From a virus: DNA of 34,312 nt. Positions 7,270 to 14,340 of this stretch are shown piece by piece (position 1 is the stretch's first letter; every line of letters begins with the position of its first letter). The position numbers were made by a program, and so were the translations under genes. The notes beneath the pieces were generated by a model. That model had not been told where the DNA came from. It was given only the letters and a program-made list of their open reading frames with translations, and did no database searches. The DNA lies in IMG/VR virus record IMGVR_UViG_3300042898_002360, positions 1 to 34,312 of that record, one strand, 5' to 3'.

Positions 7270-7795
7270 TTTGCTTGTGCGTTATGAACGGTGGTGCAGT
7301 AAAGACATTGTTCTTTGCTGCAATACTCATAGCCTGTTTCCAAGAAGCACCTGCGTGTAAAGCACCTATGGCATAAGATGCCCCACTACCTATGCCATAG
7401 ATACCATCATCTCTCATCAGCACAGATAACGTGTCATCTATTTCGTAGATGATTCCGTTTAATGCTATGAGAAATATAAAGTCTTGGTCTTCTGATTCTT
7501 TATCTGGTTGATAACCGTTGACTGATAAAGTAAATCTTAATGATGGTGCAATTGTTTCAACCATATAATGATATGGGTCTTTGTTAGCCACTGGTGTTAG
7601 TGATGGTGGTTTCCAAATGTGTTGTAAAATATCGCAAGGTAATGTTAGCCCTGCACCTGCTATAAGAAATTTCCCACGCTTAGTTATCTTTGTAACTGTT
7701 GGGTGTGAGTAGGTTCTCCCTGAATCATCTGTGATTCGTGAGTCTGCTACAAGTAAACAATGGTCTGGTTTTTGTATACCAATTATTGTTGTCAT
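7262..7795 (-). CDS. Proteasome beta/HslV-like N-terminal threonine peptidase
   Basis: The 177-residue protein starts at the ATG at 7795 (ATGA overlap with the gene before it). Met is followed by TTIIGI, so Met removal would expose the Thr nucleophile. Counting from that Thr, VADSR places an Asp at position 17, as in 20S beta subunits and HslV, and TKI places a Lys at position 35, near the usual Lys33. GIGSGASYAIGAL matches the family's conserved SGxxYA segment, and LIAGAG matches the core strand. The Ntn-hydrolase assignment is therefore strong by motif. Whether it forms a ring, processes virion proteins or degrades host proteins is unknown. It sits with a glycosyltransferase-like gene on the strand opposite to the surrounding late genes. 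Confidence 0.82.
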   Translation of the reverse strand: MTTIIGIQKPDHCLLVADSRITDDSGRTYSHPTVTKITKRGKFLIAGAGLTLPCDILQHIWKPPSLTPVANKDPYHYMVETIAPSLRFTLSVNGYQPDKESEDQDFIFLIALNGIIYEIDDTLSVLMRDDGIYGIGSGASYAIGALHAGASWKQAMSIAAKNNVFTAPPFITHKQTK

Positions 7796-8376
7796 TGGTT
7801 CCACTTCTTTTCAAAGTATTCTTTATCTGCAATAGTAAGTTTCATTAGGTCTTCGTTAATAGATGTTAAATGGTTTCCGTGTAAGTGTTCTACTTCTGCT
7901 GGAATGTAAACAACTTCACCTATCTCTTTTGCTTTCAATCTAATATCATCATCACCGTACCACCATCTAAAGTTTTCATCTGCTCTGATGTTTGATTTAA
8001 TATCAAGCACCCAACAGTATCCTGGTATGTGTCCTGAGTATGGTAATGGATAACCAAGTGTGGCTTTAAGTTCTTTCATACCATAAGCAATTTTATTTAT
8101 AGGATTATTTTTCAGTCTTAAGTCATCATTTAATACAGCAATATAATCAGCACCAAAGGTTCTGGCAATATCTATGCCACGATTCCACCATCTGTGGATG
8201 TTAACTGGGTCTAAATCCCAAACGTTATTTACACCTTCTATTGGTTCTGATTCAACTGTATGTACTATCACAATTTTTTCAGGAGAGATTTGACTTTCTT
8301 TAATTATATCTGCAAGGTATTGGCGGCGTGTTCCAGTAGGAATGGTCAACCAAATGTCTAGGTTATTATCTGTCAT
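7792..8376 (-). CDS. Glycosyltransferase family 2-like protein
   Basis: The 194-residue protein starts at the ATG at 8376; longer in-frame versions extend into the divergent gene. The N-terminus DIWLTIPTGTRRQYL is a GT-A beginning. VLNDDL at the end of a beta strand is a DXD-like metal and nucleotide-sugar site. RWWYGDDDIRLKAKEIG matches the acceptor-side ED/DD motif, and PAEVEHLHG provides the late histidine. A ribosome-binding site AAGGA lies about 10 bases before the start. Its end overlaps the protease start (ATGA). Its start overlaps head to head with the plus-strand gene at 8342. Target (wall, virion or DNA) unknown. Confidence 0.75.
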   Translation of the reverse strand: MTDNNLDIWLTIPTGTRRQYLADIIKESQISPEKIVIVHTVESEPIEGVNNVWDLDPVNIHRWWNRGIDIARTFGADYIAVLNDDLRLKNNPINKIAYGMKELKATLGYPLPYSGHIPGYCWVLDIKSNIRADENFRWWYGDDDIRLKAKEIGEVVYIPAEVEHLHGNHLTSINEDLMKLTIADKEYFEKKWNQ

Positions 8377-9439
8377 AACTATCTTTATCCTTACTACACT
8401 TATTGCCCAGCCATCATACTCAGATGATGTGACTATCAATCTTAACCCTAGCACACCTTATGTGGATGTGCCATTTACTGTAACCGAACCAGTAGATGCC
8501 ACTATCTCAACTGTTACTGGTACCCCACAGACCAATCCTGGGTTCATTGATTCCTGGATTGAACTATGGCAAGGCTTAAATAAACTTCGTGCAGACGATG
8601 ACAGTGCTCATTCCAACACAAACGTTTTGGCATCTATTATTAATATGCCTTTAACTGTTGGCGATTACTTTATTCGTGCAACATCTTTTGCTCATATGTG
8701 CTGTAATGCGTATCCAACTGGGACTTACTTGTTATCTACGAATTTAACAGTAACCATACCTGAGCCAACCCCATCACCAACAGTGATAGAGCCGACACTA
8801 GAGCCAAGCCCTTCGCCAACTGAAACTGTGACACCTAGTCCAACCCCAACTCAGACTTCATCTTCGCCAACTCCTGAGCCAACGCCTGAGCCTTCTTTTC
8901 CTTCTCCGTCACCGTCTGATATTCCTCAGCCATCAGAATCTCCAGAGGTTCCAGTTGTTCCAGGTCCAGAGCCAGACGAGCCAGACCCTGTACCTTTTGA
9001 AGAGTTTTTAACGCCCTCTCCACTTCCACTTCCAGATGTTCAAGATACTTTAGAAGAAGTTGCTGATTCGTCATTTAACGATTTCCCTTCTTCTTTGGAG
9101 AACGAGTTACCTTCGATTGAAGACGAACCTCAAGAGAGCGTTTCCATAGATGAAACTCTAGACTTGCTTTCATTTCTTCCAGAACTTTCATTAGAGAACC
9201 TGCAAGAAACGTTCCAACAAATATCTGAAACCATAACTGCTGCATTTGAATCCATTCCTGGTGGAGAAGCCGTTCTTGCTGCCACCGAATTTGTAGGTGA
9301 ACAAATCACTGCTGCCGCAGAGTTTGCTACCAATCTTGGTACCGAGTTTACACCTGAAGAGCGTGAAGAGGCTCAGCAGGTAGTTCTTGGTGCTGTAATT
9401 GTAACACAACTTTCCACTGCTACAAGGAGAATAAAGTGA
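8342..9439 (+). CDS. Secreted proline-rich surface protein with PPC-like domain
   Basis: This 365-residue protein has a signal peptide (MSRLLSVITIFILTTLIAQP, cut near SYSDD). A beta domain with WIELWQGLNKLRADDDS, LASIINMPLTVGDYFIRATS and GTYLLSTNL follows, resembling bacterial pre-peptidase C-terminal (PPC) domains. From about residue 140 to 220 there is a Pro/Ser/Thr/Glu linker with repeated P-x-P, as in wall-spanning regions. Then comes an acidic stretch and a helical C-terminus ending in a short hydrophobic segment (QQVVLGAVIVTQL) with a basic tail. The start may be ATG 8342 or 8354. It is followed by a holin-like gene (GTGA overlap), so a role in lysis or surface modification is inferred. 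Confidence 0.7.
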   Translation: MVNQMSRLLSVITIFILTTLIAQPSYSDDVTINLNPSTPYVDVPFTVTEPVDATISTVTGTPQTNPGFIDSWIELWQGLNKLRADDDSAHSNTNVLASIINMPLTVGDYFIRATSFAHMCCNAYPTGTYLLSTNLTVTIPEPTPSPTVIEPTLEPSPSPTETVTPSPTPTQTSSSPTPEPTPEPSFPSPSPSDIPQPSESPEVPVVPGPEPDEPDPVPFEEFLTPSPLPLPDVQDTLEEVADSSFNDFPSSLENELPSIEDEPQESVSIDETLDLLSFLPELSLENLQETFQQISETITAAFESIPGGEAVLAATEFVGEQITAAAEFATNLGTEFTPEEREEAQQVVLGAVIVTQLSTATRRIK

Positions 9440-9633
9440 AAAATCTATCAAGATTTATCTGGAAGCATCTTGATGCTTGGGCTGGGGAAGCCTTTACCCT
9501 TGTTGGTTTAACCATAGCCTGGATTGTTCTTCCTCCTGGCGACACACGCAATGTTGTGGGTATTATATGTCTAGGAGCGTTTACTATTTGGACGCTTTTC
9601 AAAGTTACTCTTAACTCAGAGGATGATAAGTGA
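9436..9633 (+). CDS. Two-helix membrane protein, holin candidate
   Basis: The 65-residue protein starts with GTG inside a GTGA overlap and has a strong site AAGGAG at 9424-9429. It has a short amphipathic N-terminus (RFIWKHLDAW) and two transmembrane segments at about residues 20-34 (AFTLVGLTIAWIVLP) and 40-59 (NVVGIICLGAFTIWTLFKVT), ending with the charged tail NSEDDK. This fits a small holin or a membrane partner of the secreted protein encoded before it. It ends with a GTGA overlap into the HNH gene. Confidence 0.65.
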   Translation: MKNLSRFIWKHLDAWAGEAFTLVGLTIAWIVLPPGDTRNVVGIICLGAFTIWTLFKVTLNSEDDK

Positions 9634-9914
9634 AAAGAAAAGTTTACGGACCATACAAGGGTTCTAAGCAAAACAAAGGTCGTGCCATTTATGTTATCAA
9701 AAAAGGTGGTAAAACCACTTCAACTAATCGTGCACGTTTAGACCACGAAAAAGCAACAGGAAGAAAACTACCTCGCTCTGTTCACGTTGACCATAAAGAT
9801 AACAACAAAGACAATCACTCAAAGAGCAACCTTCAGGCTATGAGAAGTAGTAAAAATATTGGTAAAGGAAACACTGCTCGCAAAGGGACGAAGTATAAAA
9901 AGAAAAAGAAGTAA
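9630..9914 (+). CDS. HNH endonuclease
   Basis: The 94-residue, very basic protein contains VHVDHKDNNKDNHSKSNLQ at residues 51-69, a typical HNH core with DH, N and NL positions of the homing-type subfamily. The C-terminus is Lys-rich (KYKKKKK). GTG start overlaps the previous TGA. Such nucleases are often free-standing homing enzymes or packaging-associated nucleases; here it is the last gene of the plus-strand block before a terminator, away from the terminase, so a homing role is slightly favoured. Confidence 0.8.
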   Translation: MKRKVYGPYKGSKQNKGRAIYVIKKGGKTTSTNRARLDHEKATGRKLPRSVHVDHKDNNKDNHSKSNLQAMRSSKNIGKGNTARKGTKYKKKKK

Positions 9915-9920
9915 CGCTTA

Positions 9921-9954
9921 GGCGGATAGGGCTAAAAACCTTATCCGCCTCTTT
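9921..9954. terminator. Bidirectional terminator between convergent operons
   Basis: The stem GGCGGATAGG (9921-9930) pairs with CCTTATCCGCC (9939-9949) with one bulge. The loop is A-rich and CTTTC follows on the plus strand. It separates the HNH gene from the minus-strand sigma-like gene, whose last codons and TAA lie inside the stem. It can end transcripts from both sides. Confidence 0.75.
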
Positions 9955-10591
9955 CGTCATTTCTGGAACTTTTATAATCACTTTCATACCTTGGCATATG
10001 CCCACCAAGTTTATTAATAATTGCATCAATAGCACGAGTAACACGCATACGTGCAGTTTTCTCATTTATAGATAACTTGATTGCTAAATCTTTAGAGTTA
10101 CGATTATGAAAATGCCACTGATACAACACGTTCTGTTGTGCTTCAGGTAACATTTCAAATGCCCTAGATATATCTGCTTGCATAGCCATAAGATTGCCAC
10201 CCTCATTAGGTGCCTGGGTATGCCTATCACTTGTGACATCAAAATAAACTGGTTGATTCCAATCACCAGATATAACTGATGGAAGTAACTGCTCAACAAC
10301 GCTGCGTTGGTAAAAAGTTAAATCAACCATTTCATATCCAACACTTCTTGCTTTCTCATACTGACAATAACGATTAGCGTGATTGTTTAAAGAACGAACA
10401 AATAATCTTGTTCCTTCCTTTTTGTCCATCTCGCCCCACTCTTTAGTTTTAACTGGGTGAGTAACAAACCACATCCATAGTTCTTGTTCTATATCTTCTT
10501 TCGGAACCATCGGAAAATCACGATGCTTGCTATACGCAACTGTTCTAACAAGGCTTTCATATTCCTTCACTATCTCTTCTGTTATCTTCAT
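9941..10591 (-). CDS. Sigma-factor-like transcription protein
   Basis: The 216-residue protein has an N-terminal helical region with KEDIEQELWMWFVTH, resembling sigma region 2. The C-terminal third (about residues 145-195) reads LPEAQQNVLYQWHFHNRNSKDLAIKLS then INEKTARMRVTRAIDAI, a region 4-type helix-turn-helix. It resembles sigma-like proteins of actinophages. It is the last gene of the replication operon and overlaps the gene before it by 35 bases; its own end sits in the terminator stem. It may direct host polymerase to late promoters, but no matching promoter motif was found. Confidence 0.7.
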   Translation of the reverse strand: MKITEEIVKEYESLVRTVAYSKHRDFPMVPKEDIEQELWMWFVTHPVKTKEWGEMDKKEGTRLFVRSLNNHANRYCQYEKARSVGYEMVDLTFYQRSVVEQLLPSVISGDWNQPVYFDVTSDRHTQAPNEGGNLMAMQADISRAFEMLPEAQQNVLYQWHFHNRNSKDLAIKLSINEKTARMRVTRAIDAIINKLGGHMPRYESDYKSSRNDERGG

Positions 10592-10892
10592 ATTTAGTTG
10601 TATCCCAATTGTTATCTAAGACCATCATTGCTATGACGGCATAGTTAGCCAAGTCGATGAACGAATCACGGATGGATTCATTTTCTGGGGTTGCACCGCT
10701 CTCTAACAGGTTGTTTACTCTTGCTAACTTGTCAAACATACGAACTCTTAGCCCATTCAATGGACCTCCTGGTGCTAAAGAAATATTCTTTGGACCATAG
10801 TCTTTTTGTTTTTTAATTAGCAGTTCAGCCATTGCATCTGTGTACACATATGTCATTTCAGCAAAGGCTGCTTCGTTATACGTTGACTTCAC
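10557..10892 (-). CDS. Nmad1/DUF1599-type protein
   Basis: The 111-residue protein contains KKQKDYGPKNI, then GLRVRMFDKLARVNNLL, then SIRDSFIDLANYAVIAMMVL. This all-helical pattern is the nucleotide modification-associated domain 1 family (DUF1599), related in look to MazG/dUTPase-like NTP-binding folds. In phages it accompanies DNA metabolism and sometimes base modification. The C-terminal 15 residues after MMVL are charged. It overlaps both neighbours by a few bases, as expected inside one operon. Exact reaction unknown. Confidence 0.75.
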   Translation of the reverse strand: MKSTYNEAAFAEMTYVYTDAMAELLIKKQKDYGPKNISLAPGGPLNGLRVRMFDKLARVNNLLESGATPENESIRDSFIDLANYAVIAMMVLDNNWDTTKYEDNRRDSEGI

Positions 10893-11502
10893 TTTCTATC
10901 CTCTCCTCGAACCACTGTGACCCATTCTTTACAAAAAGACTGTTCACATCCTCGTTTTCTGGCATTTGTATTTGTATTACTCCTGCCAACTTTCTTGCTA
11001 AGTCTTTGGCAAATTCACGTCCAGCAGAATCACCATCTGCAAAAACATAAACTCTTTCAAAGTCTGCAAGAATCCTATAATGGTGTGATTTAATATTTTT
11101 CACGCCAGGTATACCAACTGCTGGGAATCCAAGTTTAGATAAAGTAATTGTATCAAGTTCACCTTCGCATACACATATCCAACTTGTTGCTTCAAAGAAT
11201 GCTTTAACGTTATATAAACGTGTAACAGAGTTAGGTAAACTTAAATACTTTGGTTCTTCGTGATTGATTGCACGGAAACGTAAATCAACTATACCTGATG
11301 GTGTTAAGTACGGAATGGATAAGCGTCCTTCATACATTTCGTGACCGACGACTGGTTGGTGCACTACCCCCAGTTGGTGTCTCCTTGCGTCGGCTAGAGA
11401 TAGTCCCCGACTGTTCAGGTAGTTTTCTGCTAATTCTATGCTCTTTTGGTAATGGAGTGAGGCTTTCTCCAATGATTTCCTCTGCTCTTGACTTTGCTTC
11501 AC
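10876..11502 (-). CDS. DNA primase, TOPRIM half
   Basis: The 208-residue protein starts at a GTG (11502). Residues 10-65 match the pre-TOPRIM region of phage primases (NYLNSRGLSLADARRHQLG, then GRLSIPYLTPSGIVDLRFRA). The TOPRIM core has CEGELD with E113 and FADGDSAG with D156 and D158, so metal-binding residues are present. The CHC2 zinc domain is on a separate gene (11330-11710) in another frame. A TAG lies just upstream in this frame, and GAAGGG precedes the GTG by about 10 bases, so independent initiation is likely. The two products probably work together as the primase. Confidence 0.85.
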   Translation of the reverse strand: MKQSQEQRKSLEKASLHYQKSIELAENYLNSRGLSLADARRHQLGVVHQPVVGHEMYEGRLSIPYLTPSGIVDLRFRAINHEEPKYLSLPNSVTRLYNVKAFFEATSWICVCEGELDTITLSKLGFPAVGIPGVKNIKSHHYRILADFERVYVFADGDSAGREFAKDLARKLAGVIQIQMPENEDVNSLFVKNGSQWFEERIESEVNV

Positions 11503-11710
11503 GGAAACCTATCCCTTCAACTTTTTCAATAATAGTATACACATTACCAGTAACGTCACAACCTAAGCAATTGAATGCTTCTTTTTCGTGATTAACACCA
11601 GCAGATGCGTGCGAGTCTGAATGAAACGGACATTGCATTTTCCGCCATCCTCTTCCTTCTGGGACACGTTTAGCCCCATAGTGGTAAAGAAGAACAGAAA
11701 TGTTTGACAC
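11330..11710 (-). CDS. DNA primase, CHC2 zinc-binding half
   Basis: The 126-residue protein starts with a GTG in a TAGTG overlap. It carries a CHC2 zinc finger with C27, H30, C48 and C51 (CPFHSDSHAS and FNCLGCDVTGN). After residue 85 it becomes a Ser/Arg/Thr-rich tail that has no family look, because this DNA also encodes the N-terminus of the TOPRIM half in another frame. The overlap is 173 bases. The protein should bind template DNA and select the start site for primer synthesis. It could also be joined to the TOPRIM half by a +1 ribosomal frameshift, but no classic slippery site was seen. Confidence 0.85.
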   Translation of the reverse strand: MSNISVLLYHYGAKRVPEGRGWRKMQCPFHSDSHASAGVNHEKEAFNCLGCDVTGNVYTIIEKVEGIGFREAKSRAEEIIGESLTPLPKEHRISRKLPEQSGTISSRRKETPTGGSAPTSRRSRNV

Positions 11711-12045
11711 TAATAACCAGCCTCTATTAATAAATTAACGTAAACTTCTACAGGCATTGTGGCATACCATTCACCAACGTTCAACGTGCCACGTTTTTTG
11801 TGAATGACTGCGCCAGTTAATGCTTCAGCGTTTTTCATTTCTTCATCTAGTTCTTTTATCCAACCAGATAAAACCATTTTTTTATGGTCTTTAACTTCTA
11901 TACAGACATTGGGGATACCAGAGATATCCCCTTTGTCTGCACTACCAGCCAAAGCACGTCTTTCAACGCTGTCCCAAGTATTTTTTAGATACTTAACAAC
12001 AGCAGTTTCTGCTGCTGTTCCTTTGGCTTTTTTAGGATTACTCAC
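11710..12045 (-). CDS. PD-(D/E)XK nuclease, Holliday-junction-resolvase-like
   Basis: This 111-residue protein has the RecB-like core AGSADKGDISGIPNVCIEVKD, with candidate catalytic residues E13, D40, E50 and K52. Size and layout match the short resolvase-like nucleases seen between primase and SSB genes in actinophages. It starts with GTG in a GTGA overlap with the SSB gene and ends with a TAGTG overlap into the primase gene. It probably resolves or trims branched replication intermediates. The resolvase name is by analogy; substrate is not shown by sequence. Confidence 0.75.
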   Translation of the reverse strand: MSNPKKAKGTAAETAVVKYLKNTWDSVERRALAGSADKGDISGIPNVCIEVKDHKKMVLSGWIKELDEEMKNAEALTGAVIHKKRGTLNVGEWYATMPVEVYVNLLIEAGY

Positions 12046-12395
12046 TTAGAGGCGTACTTCTTAAGTGCTAGTCCGATATCATCTGTAAGAAGTTCAACAA
12101 CTGTTTTGTTGATTCCTTCTTTGTTTTCGTAACTACGGGTTCTCATTTGCCCAGTTACAATAATTGATGTTCCTTTAGTTAATAACTTACCATTACTGGC
12201 AGCCTGTGCACCATCTTTAGTCCAAATGCTTCCATTTAGATATGTTGGTTCACCATTATTAACCCAGTTGCCTTTTTCATCTTGTTTGCGATTATTAGTT
12301 GCAACTGTGTAATTGATTACATAATCATCATTGACTTGCTTTACTTGAGCATCGTCAACTAGATTACCTTTTAATGTTACTGATGGCAGTGACAT
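12042..12395 (-). CDS. ssb: Single-stranded DNA-binding protein
   Basis: The 117-residue protein has the SSB OB-fold pattern: VTLKGNLVDDAQVKQV at the N-terminus, NYTVATNNRK, TYLNGSIWTKDGAQAA, and LLTKGTSIIVTGQMRTRSY. It lacks the acidic C-terminal tail (DDDIPF type) used by bacterial SSBs to recruit partners, and ends in KKYASK. This suggests a minimal phage SSB with different partner contacts. A strong site AAGGAG lies about 6-8 bases before the ATG. It starts after a 45-base gap and leads the nuclease and primase genes. Confidence 0.88.
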   Translation of the reverse strand: MSLPSVTLKGNLVDDAQVKQVNDDYVINYTVATNNRKQDEKGNWVNNGEPTYLNGSIWTKDGAQAASNGKLLTKGTSIIVTGQMRTRSYENKEGINKTVVELLTDDIGLALKKYASK

Positions 12396-12417
12396 TATTA
12401 TCTCCTTCTTTTTTTTC

Positions 12418-12436
12418 CTTGCCTGATTTTAGCAAG
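12418..12436. other. Small hairpin before the SSB gene
   Basis: CTTGC (12418-12422) pairs with GCAAG (12432-12436) around a 9-base loop, in the short gap between the helicase-like gene and SSB. It is not followed by a T-run on the minus strand, so it is more likely an mRNA stability or processing hairpin than a terminator. Confidence 0.3.
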
Positions 12437-12440
12437 AATC

Positions 12441-13244
12441 CTATGCTGTTTCTTTAATATCAGCCAAATACATAAACGCTGGATTAAAATCTAAAAATAC
12501 TGCTTCTGTTCCATTAGCAACTGCTTTGCCATAACGATTCTTTACAGGTGCAACTGCTAAATCACCACTAGGTGTCATACCAAGAGTACATATCATTGCA
12601 GGTAGTTGTGAAACTTTACCTTGAATCATATAACGTGGTGGACATATTGGTTGCACACCATCTTGGCTTGGAATATATGCTTCTGAGGTGTGATGTAATA
12701 AAAGAATTGCAGCGTTAGTATCTCGTGCTAAATATTTTATTTCTTTCATTGTTGCACGCATACCTGACCACTCTTCGTTACCACCTTCAGTAATATCTGA
12801 AAGGTTATCTATAACAATTAGGTGTGGATTTTCTCCGTGTACTTCTTCGAATGCAAGGACTTCTTCATCAATATCAGATAGATTAGGTGCAGCCTCAAAC
12901 GACCACTTGATATGTCCTGCTTTATTTAATTCAGTGCGTGCTCTGTCTTCGTCACTAGCAAGTATGCGTTCGGCTTCAACTTGACTTACCCCAGTTATCA
13001 TTGAATACAAACGCATACCCATAGTGTGTGCGCCAGTGTCAGCGCAAATATAAAGGGTTGGAACATTAGTTCTTAAAGCAACTGCTAATGCAAGTGTTGA
13101 TTTACCAACACCTGGTGCTCCAGCAAACATTGAAACTTCACTTCTTCTAAGAAGTATTTTCTCTGCGCTGAAAGCCCTGAATACAGGTGGCAATGGTTCG
13201 CCACCTGCTTCAGTTTTACCAACAGTTCTACTAATTGTTCTCAT
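12441..13244 (-). CDS. RecA-fold ATPase, DnaB-like helicase domain
   Basis: The 267-residue protein has Walker A GAPGVGKST at 42-50, Walker B LIVIDN at 142-147, and AAILLLHH about 40 residues later, the typical DnaB/RadA sensor strand with a catalytic Gln replaced by His-His. It consists almost only of the ATPase core, without the DnaB N-terminal domain. Homologues in actinophages are called DnaB-like helicases and lie beside primase and SSB, as here. It should act at the replication fork or in recombination. Start is the ATG at 13244; the binding site is weak. Confidence 0.8.
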   Translation of the reverse strand: MRTISRTVGKTEAGGEPLPPVFRAFSAEKILLRRSEVSMFAGAPGVGKSTLALAVALRTNVPTLYICADTGAHTMGMRLYSMITGVSQVEAERILASDEDRARTELNKAGHIKWSFEAAPNLSDIDEEVLAFEEVHGENPHLIVIDNLSDITEGGNEEWSGMRATMKEIKYLARDTNAAILLLHHTSEAYIPSQDGVQPICPPRYMIQGKVSQLPAMICTLGMTPSGDLAVAPVKNRYGKAVANGTEAVFLDFNPAFMYLADIKETA

Positions 13245-13250
13245 TGAACT

Positions 13251-13670
13251 TTAGTTTACCCATCCTGGTTGACCCTTACGAATCCATTGTGGTTGGCATT
13301 GTTCTGCTTTACGTTCTTTAGGCAGTGGACACATCCACGCTTGCCAAGGACCTTTAGCACCTGTTCCTGCTTTATGAACAAGTGTTCCGTGTTGGCAAGA
13401 AGGCGCAGGACCACTAACACTTGGTGGTGTTACAGGTGCAAAAGAATTAGATGTTGCAACAACTGTTCCACCTAATGCTTGTGCAGCGTAGGCTGCGTTT
13501 GCCCCGTCACCAAGAATTGCTTCTTCTAAAGCGCCAACAAGATTATCAATACTACCAGTCACTGCATCATTGATATTCTTTTTTAAGTCATTAAAATCAT
13601 TACCACGAACAGTAACAATTGTTCCAATGCGAGTTTTCACATTGACTACATATGCTGACTCATTTGACAT
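13251..13670 (-). CDS. Hypothetical protein with C-terminal zinc-binding motif
   Basis: The 139-residue protein has an N-terminal domain (residues 1-65) with TRIGTIVTVRGNDFNDL followed by a helical segment, and an Ala/Pro/Ser-rich linker. A C-terminal domain contains CQHGTLVHKAGTGAKGPW, then WMCP, then EQCQPQW. The Cys/His spacing suggests a zinc knuckle. Similar tails occur in uncharacterised actinophage replication-module proteins, some predicted to bind DNA. It lies between the helicase-like gene and the exonuclease, overlapping the latter by 11 bases. A recombination or ssDNA-binding accessory role is only inferred. Confidence 0.65.
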   Translation of the reverse strand: MSNESAYVVNVKTRIGTIVTVRGNDFNDLKKNINDAVTGSIDNLVGALEEAILGDGANAAYAAQALGGTVVATSNSFAPVTPPSVSGPAPSCQHGTLVHKAGTGAKGPWQAWMCPLPKERKAEQCQPQWIRKGQPGWVN

Positions 13671-14340
13671 TGATTATCTCCAACTCTCCTAATGGTAAGT
13701 GCTTCTCACCATTGACCCAGTAACAGTATTCTGTTAATGAGCACATTTTACAACCATCGAAGTTAGGAAGATACAGTTGCTCTTTTCTTGCTTTCTGAAA
13801 CAGGGCAACCATTTCATCTAACTTTCTTAGCGTAAATCCATCAAGGTTGACAGGGTTACTGGTAGCACCAGTCCTTGCCATCCAATAGCATCCCCAACTT
13901 GGTCGGACACCGTAGAAACGTTCCATCATACAAGCATAAACTTGTAACTGTAAATCTGTTTGAGGTGTTCTCATACCTGTTTTCAAATCAAGAATAACAA
14001 GTTCACCATCAGGTGTTACAAAGATTCTATCAACAGCACCTTTGAAAGCAATGCCACCCATTTCAACTTCCATAACAAGTTCAATACCTGGTTCACCTGT
14101 TGGTGTTGTCCAAATTTTCCAATTAGAATTTTTGCGCCACTCAATCCAATTGTTTACAAACTTACGACCATTGATGTACCACCAGTCAGCGTTCTCACCT
14201 TCAGGATTTGCTTTAGTTGAACGTGATGATTGACGAAGACTTGTTAAATTATATTCGTCGCCTTTAAGTTGTTTAATTTCATCAACTTCAATACCCCAAG
14301 ACTTGTCCCATATTTCTTCAACATTTATTGTGCTGTCCAT
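13660..14340 (-). CDS. Cas4/RecB-like exonuclease, C-terminal part of a split gene
   Basis: The 226-residue protein holds the nuclease core: GAVDRIFVTPDGELVILDLKTG with D104, D118 and K120, then QLQVYA for the QxxxY motif. The C-terminal iron-sulfur cysteines are C197, C200 and C206 (CKMC and EYC). In intact relatives this region follows directly on a CxxxY-type N-terminal segment with the fourth cysteine and a GGxAVHxATE motif. Here that part is a separate gene at 14707-14907, and another gene lies between. The start ATG at 14340 has GGAG seven bases upstream inside the preceding gene. The product probably pairs with the N-terminal part in trans to process DNA ends in replication or recombination. 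Confidence 0.82.
   Translation of the reverse strand: MDSTINVEEIWDKSWGIEVDEIKQLKGDEYNLTSLRQSSRSTKANPEGENADWWYINGRKFVNNWIEWRKNSNWKIWTTPTGEPGIELVMEVEMGGIAFKGAVDRIFVTPDGELVILDLKTGMRTPQTDLQLQVYACMMERFYGVRPSWGCYWMARTGATSNPVNLDGFTLRKLDEMVALFQKARKEQLYLPNFDGCKMCSLTEYCYWVNGEKHLPLGELEIINVK

Noticed and set aside
8290-8310. TTGACT with nearby TATATC as a promoter for the secreted protein gene
   Set aside because: The spacing between the boxes is only 9 bases, and no -10 box lies at 16-18 bases.
8835-9074. Open frame opposite to the proline-rich linker
   Set aside because: It mirrors a repetitive Pro/Glu coding region of a gene with signal peptide and good context.
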